The notes below the pieces were generated by a model. It did no database searches. It saw nothing but the letters and a program-made list of their open reading frames with translations, and had not been told where the DNA came from. The translations under genes and the position numbers were made by a program. This document shows, in pieces, positions 24,660 to 31,613 of a stretch of 64,000 bases of DNA; position 1 is the first letter of the stretch; each line of letters starts with the position of its first letter. This DNA comes from an uncultured Clostridia bacterium (GTDB taxonomy: Bacteria > Bacillota > Clostridia > TANB77 > CAG-465), in NCBI GenBank assembly GCA_934130595.1, contig CAKOYF010000007.1, positions 1 to 64,000 on the forward strand, in the 5' to 3' direction.

Positions 24660-24893
24660 ATGAATAAAGAAAAATTAAAAGAAATATTTGAAATTGCAAA
24701 AGCAGATAAAAAAGATGTAGCAATTGAACTAACTGTTCCAACTAGAACAGCTACTGAAGTTATTATAGTTAAAAATGATAACTTAGATTATAAATTAAGT
24801 TATTACTTAAATAATTATAATGATGATTTAGAATTAACAAGATGTACAGATATAAAAATTTTATCTGCAGAATTAGTTGAGTGGGGTGTTTAA
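24660..24893 (+). CDS. Small protein of the lysis cassette
   Basis: ATG 24660 lies seven bases after AAGGAGG; the upstream in-frame ATG 24642 has none. The 77 residues run NKEKLKEIFEIAKADKKDVA then beta strands ending AELVEWGV. Similar short proteins lie between holin and endolysin in clostridial phages. Possibly a lysis regulator, but no experimental function is known to me. Confidence 0.65.
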   Translation: MNKEKLKEIFEIAKADKKDVAIELTVPTRTATEVIIVKNDNLDYKLSYYLNNYNDDLELTRCTDIKILSAELVEWGV

Positions 24894-24894
24894 G

Positions 24895-25497
24895 ATGAAA
24901 TTTAACGAATGGATTGAATATTTAAAAAATGTTGGTGGTGTAGATGTAGATGGCTGGTATGGTAAGCAGTGTGTAGATTTACACAATCACTATTGTAAAA
25001 ACGTATTAGGCTTAACAGGAAATACTGGTGCAAGTTATGCTAGATATTTAATTAATAATGAGTACTTAAAACAAAATTTTAAAATAGTAAAAAACTATGG
25101 TACATATATTCCACCAAGGGGTTCAATAGCAGTATGGACAGGATATACATATGGACATGTAGGAATAGTATTATCTGCTAACTTAATGAGCTTTAAATGT
25201 ATAGAGCAAAACTGGTCTGGAAAATGCGAGCTAAGTGAAATTACTCATAATTATTGGAGTGGAGCTCCATTATATTTCTTAGAACCAAAAGATAGGACTA
25301 ATATAGATGATCAAACATTTAAAGTAAAAGTTACAGCAGACGCACTAAACATTCGAAAAGGTGCAGGAACTAATTACAAACTTAATGGTTGCATTAGAGA
25401 CAAAGGAATATATACAATTATTGATGTAAAAAATAATTGGGGAAAACTTAAATCTGGTGCTGGCTGGATTTGTTTAGATTATACTAAGAAGATTTAA
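24895..25497 (+). CDS. Endolysin: CHAP amidase/endopeptidase with C-terminal SH3b domain
   Basis: The start is ATG 24895, just after the previous stop, with GTGGGGTG upstream; 200 residues. CHAP domain residues 1-115: catalytic Cys26 in KQCVDLHNHYC, His88 in YTYGHVGIVL, and the polar residue in IEQNWSGK (Glu104/Asn106). After a linker, an SH3b domain (about 141-200) with ALNIRKGAGTNYKLNG and GKLKSGAGWICLDY binds the wall. It cuts host peptidoglycan once the holin opens the membrane. No signal peptide, as expected for a holin-dependent lysin. Confidence 0.95.
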   Translation: MKFNEWIEYLKNVGGVDVDGWYGKQCVDLHNHYCKNVLGLTGNTGASYARYLINNEYLKQNFKIVKNYGTYIPPRGSIAVWTGYTYGHVGIVLSANLMSFKCIEQNWSGKCELSEITHNYWSGAPLYFLEPKDRTNIDDQTFKVKVTADALNIRKGAGTNYKLNGCIRDKGIYTIIDVKNNWGKLKSGAGWICLDYTKKI

Positions 25498-25528
25498 TTT
25501 ATTAATATCTTGCAATGATTTAAATGGA

Positions 25529-25555
25529 GGGAGAGAAATCTCCCTTTATTTTTTT
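25529..25555 (+). terminator. Terminator after the endolysin
   Basis: GGGAGA (25529-25534), loop GAAA, TCTCCC (25539-25544), followed by a T-rich run. It ends the lysis operon. The minus-strand RHH gene stops inside the T-rich tail, so the hairpin lies just downstream of that gene as well. Confidence 0.85.
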
Positions 25556-25734
25556 GTATTTTTTTTAATATATTCTTTAATAACAGGTAATAAAATTTCA
25601 CTTCTAGTTTGATTTTTCTCTTTTAATAGTCTATCAAATTCTTCTCCAATTTCTTTTTTTACATCTATATATATTCTTTTTTGATGTTCTTTTTTATAAG
25701 CAATATCATAATCTTTTTTTATAAATTTATTCAT
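25546..25734 (-). CDS. Ribbon-helix-helix (Arc/CopG-like) repressor
   Basis: 62 residues on the minus strand, ATG preceded by AGGAGG. The order is basic N-terminus, strand RIYIDVKKE, helix IGEEFDRLLKEKNQ, then TRSEILLPVIKEYIKK. A strand followed by two helices with T-R-S-E at the second helix start is the ribbon-helix-helix fold of small phage and plasmid repressors, which bind palindromes as dimers. It is the second minus-strand gene downstream of a promoter carrying a perfect palindrome (25966-25979), so autoregulation is likely. This is inference. Confidence 0.8.
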   Translation of the reverse strand: MNKFIKKDYDIAYKKEHQKRIYIDVKKEIGEEFDRLLKEKNQTRSEILLPVIKEYIKKNTKK

Positions 25735-25746
25735 ATTTATACCTCC

Positions 25747-25775
25747 TTGACAAATAAACTCTTAAATAATATAAT
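25747..25775 (+). promoter_or_regulatory. Consensus promoter for a plus-strand RNA
   Basis: TTGACA (25747-25752), 17-bp spacer, TATAAT (25770-25775): a perfect sigma-A promoter pointing right. No open reading frame follows on the plus strand; a terminator lies about 100 bp downstream. Confidence 0.8.
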
Positions 25776-25805
25776 AGAGAAAGAGAAGAGATATTCTCTT
25801 TCTCT
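25776..25805. repeat. 12-bp perfect inverted repeat abutting the plus-strand promoter
   Basis: AGAGAAAGAGAA (25776-25787) and TTCTCTTTCTCT (25794-25805), loop GAGATA. It touches the TATAAT of the plus-strand promoter and lies 7 bp beyond the stop of the 37-aa gene on the minus strand. It could be an operator over the start site, or a processing or weak termination hairpin for the minus-strand mRNA. Confidence 0.7.
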
Positions 25806-25882
25806 TAAATGGTTATTGATTAGGGAAATCATCTAACCACTGGTCTACTCTGACTGCCCAGTTAAGAGTAGGCTCTTTTTTT
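25782..25882 (+). ncRNA. Predicted antisense RNA of about 100 nt
   Basis: The start is inferred seven bases after the consensus promoter at 25747-25775. The end is a Rho-independent terminator: GTCTACTCT (25843-25851) pairs with AGAGTAGGC (25865-25873), followed by TCTTTTTTT. The RNA has no start-to-stop frame of useful length and lies exactly opposite the 37-aa gene (its codons from about 15 to the end). It should block or destabilise that mRNA, as in type I antisense pairs of Gram-positive prophages. No transcript has been seen; this is a promoter-terminator prediction. Confidence 0.6.
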
Positions 25883-25926
25883 GTTCTTTTAAAGAACTTT
25901 TGTAATAATTCTTTGAGTTTTTTCAT
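25813..25926 (-). CDS. 37-aa peptide gene under operator control at the prophage edge
   Basis: Minus-strand ATG at 25926 follows a very strong GGAAGGGGGTG site; stop at 25813. The peptide starts MKKLKELLQKFFKRTKK, a basic amphipathic helix, and ends NWAVRVDQWLDDFPNQ. There is no signal peptide and no membrane span, so it is not a classic hydrophobic type I toxin. A consensus promoter with a palindrome lies 30 bp upstream, and an antisense RNA covers the 3' two-thirds. The RHH gene follows on the same strand. Possible roles: small effector, anti-repressor or lysogeny-expressed peptide; none can be proved here. Confidence 0.65.
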   Translation of the reverse strand: MKKLKELLQKFFKRTKKEPTLNWAVRVDQWLDDFPNQ

Positions 25927-25955
25927 TTAATCACCCCCTTCCTTATTACACTTAT

Positions 25956-25984
25956 ATTATATCATACTATGTACATAGTGTCAA
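25956..25984 (-). promoter_or_regulatory. Consensus promoter with palindromic operator in the spacer
   Basis: On the minus strand: TTGACA (25984-25979), 17-bp spacer, TATAAT (25961-25956). The spacer contains the perfect 14-bp palindrome ACTATGTACATAGT (25966-25979). A dimeric repressor bound there would block RNA polymerase. The adjacent RHH protein is the obvious candidate. Confidence 0.85.
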
Positions 25985-26022
25985 GAAAAATATAGAAAAA
26001 AGTAAAAAAAATTAGATATTTT

Positions 26023-26130
26023 TAATGCAATAATTAATGCAACGTCATAAATTTTTATAGCACTTTATAGAAACGCATAGCAATTTTGTAATTTAAGAAG
26101 TTATGCATAGCACCTTATAGCAACGCATAG
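26023..26130. repeat. Direct repeats near the right prophage boundary
   Basis: TAATGCAA occurs at 26023-26030 and 26035-26042. A 23-bp element (TAGCAC-Y-TTATAG-M-AACGCATAG) occurs at 26058-26080 and 26108-26130, exactly 50 bp apart with two mismatches. Phased repeats of this kind beside an integration site are often integrase arm-type sites. The left attachment half is outside the window, so this stays unproved. Confidence 0.55.
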
Positions 26131-26172
26131 AAGCTGAGGAAAGTTCAATATTTGACCAGCCCAGCCATACAA

Positions 26173-26204
26173 AACAGCACATTATCGTTAGATGGTGTGC
26201 TGTT
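26173..26204. terminator. Inverted repeat, possible bidirectional terminator at phage/host junction
   Basis: AACAGCACA (26173-26181) pairs with TGTGCTGTT (26196-26204), 9 bp plus a T-G pair, loop 14 nt. The right side continues ATTTTA, and on the other strand the stem is followed by TTTTG. Weak T runs make this a moderate call. Confidence 0.55.
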
Positions 26205-26270
26205 ATTTTATAGATTGAGATATATGACGACACAGTCTTCGTATGTTTCAATTTTTTTATTTTAAAAAAA

Positions 26271-26310
26271 TGTGGTTCGAAATTCCATCCCACAATAAAA
26301 AACTAGGAGG
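26271..26310 (+). promoter_or_regulatory. preQ1-I riboswitch controlling the queuosine-precursor transporter
   Basis: P1 stem TGTGG (26271-26275) and CCACA (26290-26294) enclose a loop that begins TTC and ends in ATC, and are followed by the hallmark A-rich tail ATAAAAAACTA (26295-26305) running straight into the ribosome-binding site GGAGG (26306-26310). This is the layout of class I preQ1 aptamers that act on translation: ligand binding folds the tail into the loop and hides the Shine-Dalgarno. The gene six bases on is a queuosine-precursor transporter, the expected target. Confidence 0.88.
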
Positions 26311-26316
26311 TAAAAA

Positions 26317-26988
26317 ATGAATGAAATATTATTTTTAGTAGAAATGATTTTAGTATTTGTGATGGTAGTATTAGCTAAGAAGTTCTTTGGTAAAGAAGGA
26401 TTATTTATATGGATAGCTATTGCATCTATACTTGCTAATATTCAAGTTACAAAGAGTATTAATATATTTGGAATTAGTGCAACTCTTGGAAATGTATTAT
26501 TTTTATCAAATTTTTTAGCAACAGATATATTAACAGAATGTTATGGTATGAAAGAAGCCAAAAAAGGTGTGTATATTTCATTATTTTCAATTATTTGTTA
26601 TATATGCATAAGCCAGCTAACAGTATTGTTTTCACCAAATGAAATAGATATTGTGAGTAGTTCAATGTCACAACTTTTTAGTTTAGCACCAAGAGTATGT
26701 ATTTCTAGTGTATTAATGTGCTTTATTGCAAATTTTGCAGATGTAGTATTATATGAAAAACTGCTAAATAAATTTAACGGAAAATATATGTGGCTAAGAA
26801 ATAACATTTCAACAATATTGTGTAATTGCTTAGAAAACTTCTTTTTTGTTTTTCTAGCATTTGCTGGAATATATGGGTTTAAGGAAATTATAATAATAGC
26901 AGCAAGTACTAGTATATTAGAAATAATTATTGCAATTTGTGATACTCCATTTTTATATTTAGCTAAAAAGAGTAGTAAACCAATATGA
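26317..26988 (+). CDS. Queuosine precursor transporter (YhhQ/VUT family)
   Basis: 223 residues, six or so membrane segments (LFLVEMILVFVMVVLAKKFF; LFIWIAIASILANIQVTK; the SLFSIICYICISQLTVLF block; a C-terminal IIIIAASTSILEIIIAICDT). Family landmarks are ANIQVTKSINIFG, the LSNFLATDILTECYG block with TEXYG after an acidic residue, and KKGVYISLF. It takes up preQ0/preQ1-type bases for queuosine in tRNA. The preQ1-I riboswitch directly upstream independently supports the substrate. First host gene to the right of the prophage; terminator at 27007. Confidence 0.92.
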   Translation: MNEILFLVEMILVFVMVVLAKKFFGKEGLFIWIAIASILANIQVTKSINIFGISATLGNVLFLSNFLATDILTECYGMKEAKKGVYISLFSIICYICISQLTVLFSPNEIDIVSSSMSQLFSLAPRVCISSVLMCFIANFADVVLYEKLLNKFNGKYMWLRNNISTILCNCLENFFFVFLAFAGIYGFKEIIIIAASTSILEIIIAICDTPFLYLAKKSSKPI

Positions 26989-27006
26989 GCATATAATAGA
27001 TATATA

Positions 27007-27047
27007 AACAGAATATAATTAAATTTGATTATATTCTGTTTATTTTT
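27007..27047 (+). terminator. Rho-independent terminator after the transporter
   Basis: 13-bp perfect stem AACAGAATATAAT (27007-27019) with ATTATATTCTGTT (27028-27040), 8-nt loop, then TATTTTT. Confidence 0.85.
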
Positions 27048-27092
27048 AATTTACTAAATGATATAATTAATATGAAAGGTGGATGATATAAC

Positions 27093-27437
27093 ATGAAAGA
27101 TGAATTAAAAAATATTTTATTAATGGGACTTGGAGCTATTTCTCTAACAGGGGAAAAAGCTGTAGAATTAAAAAAAGAATTATTAGAAAAAGGAGAAAAG
27201 CTATATAAAGAAGGTAGCGTAAAGAACGAAGAATTAAAAAGAGAACTTAAAGATAAAATAAAAGAAAATGTTACTGTAGAAGTGGCACCTACAACAAAAG
27301 AAGACGTTGTAGAACTAATAAACAACATGACAGATGAAGAAAAGAAAGAAATTCAAAAATTATTAAAAGCTTCAAAAGCAGAAGAAAAGAAAGAAGTAAA
27401 AATCGAAGAAGAAAAAGAAGACAAAGAGGATAAATAA
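27093..27437 (+). CDS. Phasin-like helical protein
   Basis: 114 residues: LKNILLMGLGAISLTGEKAV followed by coiled coil (VELKKELLEKGEKLYKEGSV), a second helix TDEEKKEIQKLLKASKAEE and a Glu/Lys tail. The short hydrophobic GLGAISLTGEKA segment then amphipathic helix is the pattern of clostridial proteins annotated as phasin-related, which often precede an AarF/UbiB kinase gene as here (29-bp gap). No polyester granule genes are seen, so 'phasin' describes only the fold-like helix. Actual role unknown. Confidence 0.7.
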   Translation: MKDELKNILLMGLGAISLTGEKAVELKKELLEKGEKLYKEGSVKNEELKRELKDKIKENVTVEVAPTTKEDVVELINNMTDEEKKEIQKLLKASKAEEKKEVKIEEEKEDKEDK

Positions 27438-27466
27438 TAAAATTTAAATAAAAGGTTGATAGTGAT

Positions 27467-29011
27467 ATGAATGAAAAAGAAAGGCTAAAAGAAATTTTAT
27501 CTATATTAAAAGATAGTAATATTTTGTCTGGAGTTACACCAGAAAAAGTATATGATATTATTTCTAAATTAGGCCCTACGTTTATTAAATTAGGGCAGAT
27601 AATGTCTAATAGATATGATATTTTACCTAAAGAGTATTGTGATATTTTGGCTAAACTTAGATCAGACGTAAATCCAATGAGTTTTTTAGATGTTAAGGAA
27701 ATTTTAGAAGAAGAGTATGGCAATATTGATGATGTCTTTTCAAGTATAGATGAAGAGTATTTAGGATCTGCATCTATTGCTCAAGTACATAGAGCAAAAT
27801 TAAAAACTGGAGAAGATGTTGTTGTAAAAATCCAAAGAAATAATATATATGAAACAATGTCGATAGATGTTAAGCTACTAAAAAAAGCAATAAACATATT
27901 ACATTTAAATAGTATATTTAAGGTAATGGATTTAAACGAAGCAATTGATGAAATGTATACTTTAGCTAAAGAAGAAATGAATTTTGAGATAGAGGCAAAA
28001 CATCTAGAAGAATTTCATGAAAATAACAAAGAAATAAACTATATTGGTTCGCCTATAGTATATTCTAACTTAGTAACAAAGAAAACCTTAGTAATGGAAT
28101 ATGTTGAAGGAATTAAATTAGACAACATTCAAAAACTTAAAGAAAATGGATATGATTTAGAGGAAATAGGGTTAAAGCTTGCAAATAACTATATAAAGCA
28201 AGCAATTGATGATGGATTTTATCATGCAGACCCTCATCCAGATAACATTGTTATTCGTGATGGTAAAATTGTATTTTTAGACTTAGGAATGATGGGAAGA
28301 CTTAGTGAAAAAAATAAGTCATTACTAAAGTCTTGTATGAAAGCAATTGTAAAAAATGATATTTATGAAATAGAGAGAATTCTTCTTAATATGTCTACAA
28401 CATATGGAGAAGTCAATCACATAAAATTAAGATCAGATATTGAAAGTATATTGCAAAAGAGTGCAAGTACAGATATAAAAGATATTGATACTGTTGAATT
28501 CATAAATAGTATGTTTGTTATGCTTAAAGAAAATAATATTAAGTTAAATAAAAACATTACAATGCTTGTTAGAGGAATATGTGTTATAGAAGGAACTTTA
28601 GAGAGTATATCACCAGATCTTAGTCTTTTTACAGTATTAAAAAATAAGGTAAAAGAGGATAGCTTTGATGAGTTTTTCTCTAAAGAGGCTATTATAAAAT
28701 CCGGTAGAGATATAATAAGTGCAGGAAGTGCACTTCCAAAAATACCAAATGAATTGTTAAATCTAATAACAGATATAAATAAAGGTGAAACAAAATTTGG
28801 AATAGAGATGACAAATTCAGATAAGCAAGTAGATAAAGTAGAAAAAATGCTACATCAAGTTGTAGTTGGAATATTAGATGCTGCACTACTTTTAGGTGCA
28901 AGCTTAGTTAATAGTATCACATTGAGAAATATATATATAATTTTAGCTGTAATTCTTACTATCTGGCTAATTATTCAAATGATTATAGACAATATTCATA
29001 AAGGATTATAG
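27467..29011 (+). CDS. AarF/UbiB-family (ABC1) atypical kinase
   Basis: 514 residues, AAAGGTTG site upstream. The UbiB-specific KxGQ motif lies in TFIKLGQIMSNRYDILP; the Ala-rich nucleotide loop is GSASIAQVHRAKL (near 100-112); the invariant Lys is in VVVKIQR (near 121); the catalytic block is HADPHPDNI (about 253-261); the metal-binding DLG is in VFLDLGMMG (near 270). Two membrane spans close the protein (470-510). In other bacteria these ATPases act in isoprenoid-quinone lipid handling; in an anaerobic Clostridium without obvious quinones the target is unclear. Likely co-transcribed with the flanking phasin-like and PAP2 genes. Confidence 0.92.
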   Translation: MNEKERLKEILSILKDSNILSGVTPEKVYDIISKLGPTFIKLGQIMSNRYDILPKEYCDILAKLRSDVNPMSFLDVKEILEEEYGNIDDVFSSIDEEYLGSASIAQVHRAKLKTGEDVVVKIQRNNIYETMSIDVKLLKKAINILHLNSIFKVMDLNEAIDEMYTLAKEEMNFEIEAKHLEEFHENNKEINYIGSPIVYSNLVTKKTLVMEYVEGIKLDNIQKLKENGYDLEEIGLKLANNYIKQAIDDGFYHADPHPDNIVIRDGKIVFLDLGMMGRLSEKNKSLLKSCMKAIVKNDIYEIERILLNMSTTYGEVNHIKLRSDIESILQKSASTDIKDIDTVEFINSMFVMLKENNIKLNKNITMLVRGICVIEGTLESISPDLSLFTVLKNKVKEDSFDEFFSKEAIIKSGRDIISAGSALPKIPNELLNLITDINKGETKFGIEMTNSDKQVDKVEKMLHQVVVGILDAALLLGASLVNSITLRNIYIILAVILTIWLIIQMIIDNIHKGL

Positions 29012-29030
29012 ATTAAAAGTAGGGGATAAA

Positions 29031-29660
29031 ATGAGCAAGAAAAAATTAACTCTAGTTATATGTGCAGTTGTACTATTTTTAATACTAGCATTTGCAATAA
29101 AAGCGGACTACTTATATGGGTTTGAGTCTTGGGTATATAATGAAGCTACAGAACATATGTCAGATGCACTAACTAAAGTGCTTATAGTTATCACTAATAT
29201 AGGTGGTCCGATCGGGATAATGTGTATATGTGGTATAATATTTGCAATACCTAAATTAAGAAATAGAATAGCTATTCCTGTAAGTGTTACAATAACTATA
29301 TCCTTTTTACTAAACATACTTTTAAAAAAGATATTTGCAAGAGAAAGGCCAGATATATTAAGATTAGTTAGTGAATCTTTTTATAGCTTTCCATCTGGAC
29401 ATGCTATGATAAATATGGCTCTTTATTCTATATTAATTTTTTATGCATATAATTTAGTAAAAAGTAAAAAACTAAGATGTTTGATATATTTAGTATTAAC
29501 TTCTTTAGTATTACTAATAGGATTTACGAGAATATATCTTGGTGTACATTATGCAGGAGATATATTAGGCGGATGGCTAATGGGACTTGTAGTAAGTATA
29601 ATTACCTATGCAGTATTAAAAAAGCCAACTATAACAGAATATGACAAGAAAGAAAAATAA
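29031..29660 (+). CDS. PAP2-family membrane phosphatase
   Basis: 209 residues, GTAGGGG upstream. The three phosphatase signature blocks are present: KKIFARERPD (near 98), SFPSGHAMIN (near 120) and TRIYLGVHYAGDILGG (near 166), with catalytic His in PSGH and in GVHY. Six membrane segments. Such enzymes dephosphorylate undecaprenyl pyrophosphate or phosphatidate outside the membrane. Last gene of the 27.1-29.7 kb operon, followed by a strong terminator. Confidence 0.9.
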   Translation: MSKKKLTLVICAVVLFLILAFAIKADYLYGFESWVYNEATEHMSDALTKVLIVITNIGGPIGIMCICGIIFAIPKLRNRIAIPVSVTITISFLLNILLKKIFARERPDILRLVSESFYSFPSGHAMINMALYSILIFYAYNLVKSKKLRCLIYLVLTSLVLLIGFTRIYLGVHYAGDILGGWLMGLVVSIITYAVLKKPTITEYDKKEK

Positions 29661-29661
29661 A

Positions 29662-29690
29662 AAATGATACATCGAAAAGATGTATCATTT
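29662..29690. terminator. Bidirectional terminator between PAP2 gene and tRNA-Gln
   Basis: AAATGATACATC (29662-29673), loop GAAAA, GATGTATCATTT (29679-29690), T-rich on both sides. It serves the plus-strand operon and the minus-strand tRNA. Confidence 0.85.
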
Positions 29691-29695
29691 TATTT

Positions 29696-29770
29696 TGGCT
29701 GGGCTAGCTGGATTCGAACCAGCGCATATCGGGGTCAGAGTCCGATGCCTTACCGCTTGGCGATAGCCCA
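29696..29770 (-). tRNA. tRNA-Gln (anticodon CTG)
   Basis: Read on the minus strand: acceptor TGGGCTA (29770-29764) pairs with TAGCCCA (29706-29700), followed by G and an encoded CCA (29698-29696). D arm GCC...GGC with loop AAGCGGTAA; anticodon arm TCGGA-CTCTGAC-CCCGA, anticodon CTG, with one A-C mismatch at the top of the stem; T arm GCTGG-TTCGAAT-CCAGC. The TGGGCTATCGCCAAGCGG start is typical of bacterial tRNA-Gln. Genes with TTG anticodon are commoner in AT-rich Firmicutes. Confidence 0.93.
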
Positions 29771-29855
29771 ATTCACAAATCTAATTTTATCACAAGTGAA
29801 TATTTTATGCAATAGAACAAAATAAAAAACAGATATTAATGCATTTTTAATGTAG

Positions 29856-29884
29856 TTGACAATTAAACATATAAATAATATAAT
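29856..29884 (+). promoter_or_regulatory. Consensus promoter of the formate-tetrahydrofolate ligase gene
   Basis: TTGACA (29856-29861), 17 bp, TATAAT (29879-29884); the ATG is 32 bp downstream of the -10. The short leader leaves no room for a riboswitch. Confidence 0.85.
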
Positions 29885-29916
29885 TACCGTAGATATGAGA
29901 TGATAGGAGGAATATC

Positions 29917-31515
29917 ATGCAAAACATAACTAAAATAAGTGAAAAATTAAACATTCCAGAAGAAGAAATAGAATGTTATGGAAAATATAAAGCAAAAATA
30001 TCAGATAAGTATTATGAAAAAATAAAAGACAGAAAAAACGGAAAGTTAATCCTTATGACTTCTATTAATCCAACGCCATTTGGAGAGGGAAAAACTACAC
30101 AGTCTATTGGATTATCTATGGGATTAAATAAAATTGGTAAGAATAGTATAGTGGTATTAAGAGAGCCTTCTTTAGGACCAGTATTTGGAATAAAGGGAGG
30201 AGCAATAGGAGGAGGAAAATCTACTATTGAACCACAAGAAGATATAAACTTACATTTTACAGGAGATTTTCATGCTATAACAAGTGCAAATAATTTACTA
30301 TGTGCAGTTATAGATAATCATATATTTAGTGGAAATGAATTAAATATAGACATGAATAATATTGTAATTAAAAGAGTGTTAGATATGAATGATAGGTCTT
30401 TAAGAAACATTACAATAAACGGTAAAAAAGTTACATATGATACAGGATTTGAAATAACAGTAGCTTCAGAAATAATGGCAATATGTTGTTTAGCAGAAGA
30501 TACAGAAGATTTAAGAAGAATGATTGGAAATATTCTAGTAGCCTATGATTTAGATGGTAACCCAGTATACGCTAAGCAGCTAGAAGTTGTTGGAGCAATG
30601 ATGGCTCTTTTAAGAGATGTTTTAAAACCAAATTTAGTACAAACAATAGAAGAAACACCATGTATTGTTCACCTTGGACCTTTTGCAAACATTGCTCATG
30701 GATGTAATTCTATTGTAGCAACAAAACTAGGGTTAAAACTATCAGATTATTGTGTAGTAGAAGCAGGATTTGGATCAGATTTAGGTGCAGAAAAATTTAT
30801 GGATATTAAGTGCAGAAAAGCGGGCTTAAAACCAGATTTAAGCATAATTGTTGCAACAGTTAAAGCACTAAAATATAACGGATATATGCCAATTGAGGAA
30901 ATTAATCAAAAAAATATGGAATATCTACAAAAAGGAATAGTAAATCTAGGAAAGCATATTGAAAATATGAAAAAATATAATGTACCAGTTATGGTTTGTA
31001 TAAATAAATTTAGTACAGATAGTGATGAAGAAATTGAATATATAAAAGATTTTGCTTCTAAATATGATGTTCCAGTTGAAATATCTCAAGCATATGAATT
31101 TGGATCAGAGGGGACTATAGAATTTGCAAATAAAGTTGTAGAAATATTAGAAAAAGAAAAAACAAATTATATGCCATTATATTCTTTAGATTTAACAATT
31201 GAAGAAAAAATAGAAAAAATATGTAAGGAAATATATGGAGCCTCTGATGTAGAATTCTTAGATGAAGCAAAAGAAAATATTAAAAAAGCTGTAAAATTTG
31301 GATATGAAAAGCTTCCAGTATGCATTGCTAAAACTCCATCTTCTTTAACAGATGATGCAAAAATATTAGGGCGTCCATCAGGATTCAAAATAACTATAAA
31401 AAATATAAAAATAAATTCAGGAGCAGGATTTATAGTAGCATATGCTGGAAATATTATGACTTTACCAGGCCTTGGAAAGAATTCTAGATACAAAGATTAT
31501 GAACAAAAATATTAA
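29917..31515 (+). CDS. fhs: Formate-tetrahydrofolate ligase
   Basis: 532 residues, slightly shorter than the usual ~555. ATP-dependent formation of 10-formyl-THF from formate. Visible signatures: the P-loop region TSINPTPFGEGKTTQSIGL (near residues 46-62), LREPSLGPVFGIKGGAIGGG, the block LHFTGDFHAITSANNLL, and FGSDLGAEKFMDIKCRKAGL. AGGAGG precedes ATG 29917. The classic A-G-E-G-K is F-G-E-G-K here, and the small deletions appear spread through the protein; no active-site motif is lost. Enters one-carbon metabolism and purine synthesis; monocistronic between its own promoter and terminator. Confidence 0.96.
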   Translation: MQNITKISEKLNIPEEEIECYGKYKAKISDKYYEKIKDRKNGKLILMTSINPTPFGEGKTTQSIGLSMGLNKIGKNSIVVLREPSLGPVFGIKGGAIGGGKSTIEPQEDINLHFTGDFHAITSANNLLCAVIDNHIFSGNELNIDMNNIVIKRVLDMNDRSLRNITINGKKVTYDTGFEITVASEIMAICCLAEDTEDLRRMIGNILVAYDLDGNPVYAKQLEVVGAMMALLRDVLKPNLVQTIEETPCIVHLGPFANIAHGCNSIVATKLGLKLSDYCVVEAGFGSDLGAEKFMDIKCRKAGLKPDLSIIVATVKALKYNGYMPIEEINQKNMEYLQKGIVNLGKHIENMKKYNVPVMVCINKFSTDSDEEIEYIKDFASKYDVPVEISQAYEFGSEGTIEFANKVVEILEKEKTNYMPLYSLDLTIEEKIEKICKEIYGASDVEFLDEAKENIKKAVKFGYEKLPVCIAKTPSSLTDDAKILGRPSGFKITIKNIKINSGAGFIVAYAGNIMTLPGLGKNSRYKDYEQKY

Positions 31516-31530
31516 TAAAAAAGCTATACA

Positions 31531-31566
31531 AAAGTAAAGACTTATATGTAAAAGTCTTTACTTTTT
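31531..31566 (+). terminator. Terminator after fhs
   Basis: AAAGTAAAGACTT (31531-31543) with AAGTCTTTACTTT (31552-31564), 8-nt loop, T run to 31566. Confidence 0.88.
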
Positions 31567-31613
31567 TGCTATTTTATTATATCATTATATTAATATAAGT
31601 GAGGTAAGTTATT

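Larger units (their letters stand above)
1..26250 (+). mobile_element. Prophage (siphovirus type), left end missing, right end near 26.0-26.25 kb
   Basis: A continuous plus-strand run of phage genes covers this region in classic order: resolvase and YopX-type genes, late regulator, terminase, portal, capsid, neck, tail tube, tape measure, tail tip, fibre, holin, endolysin. No integrase, repressor or replication gene is present, so the left arm lies outside the window. The right boundary is inferred from the switch to a riboswitch-controlled host gene at 26271. Direct repeats at 26058-26130 may belong to the attachment region, but without the left end the att core cannot be defined. A tape-measure gene and absence of sheath genes indicate a long non-contractile tail. 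Confidence 0.93.

Noticed and set aside
25813..25926. Arbitrium-type signalling peptide (AimP-like)
   Set aside because: The peptide lacks a signal sequence and there is no AimR-like TPR receptor gene nearby.
26276..26290. tRNA T-arm remnant (GGTTCGAAATTCC) marking an att site in a tRNA gene
   Set aside because: The same bases are the loop and stem of the preQ1-I aptamer; no other tRNA arms are present.
26093..26293. Minus-strand ORF at the phage border
   Set aside because: It runs antisense through the riboswitch and the direct repeats, without a ribosome-binding site or protein-like composition.
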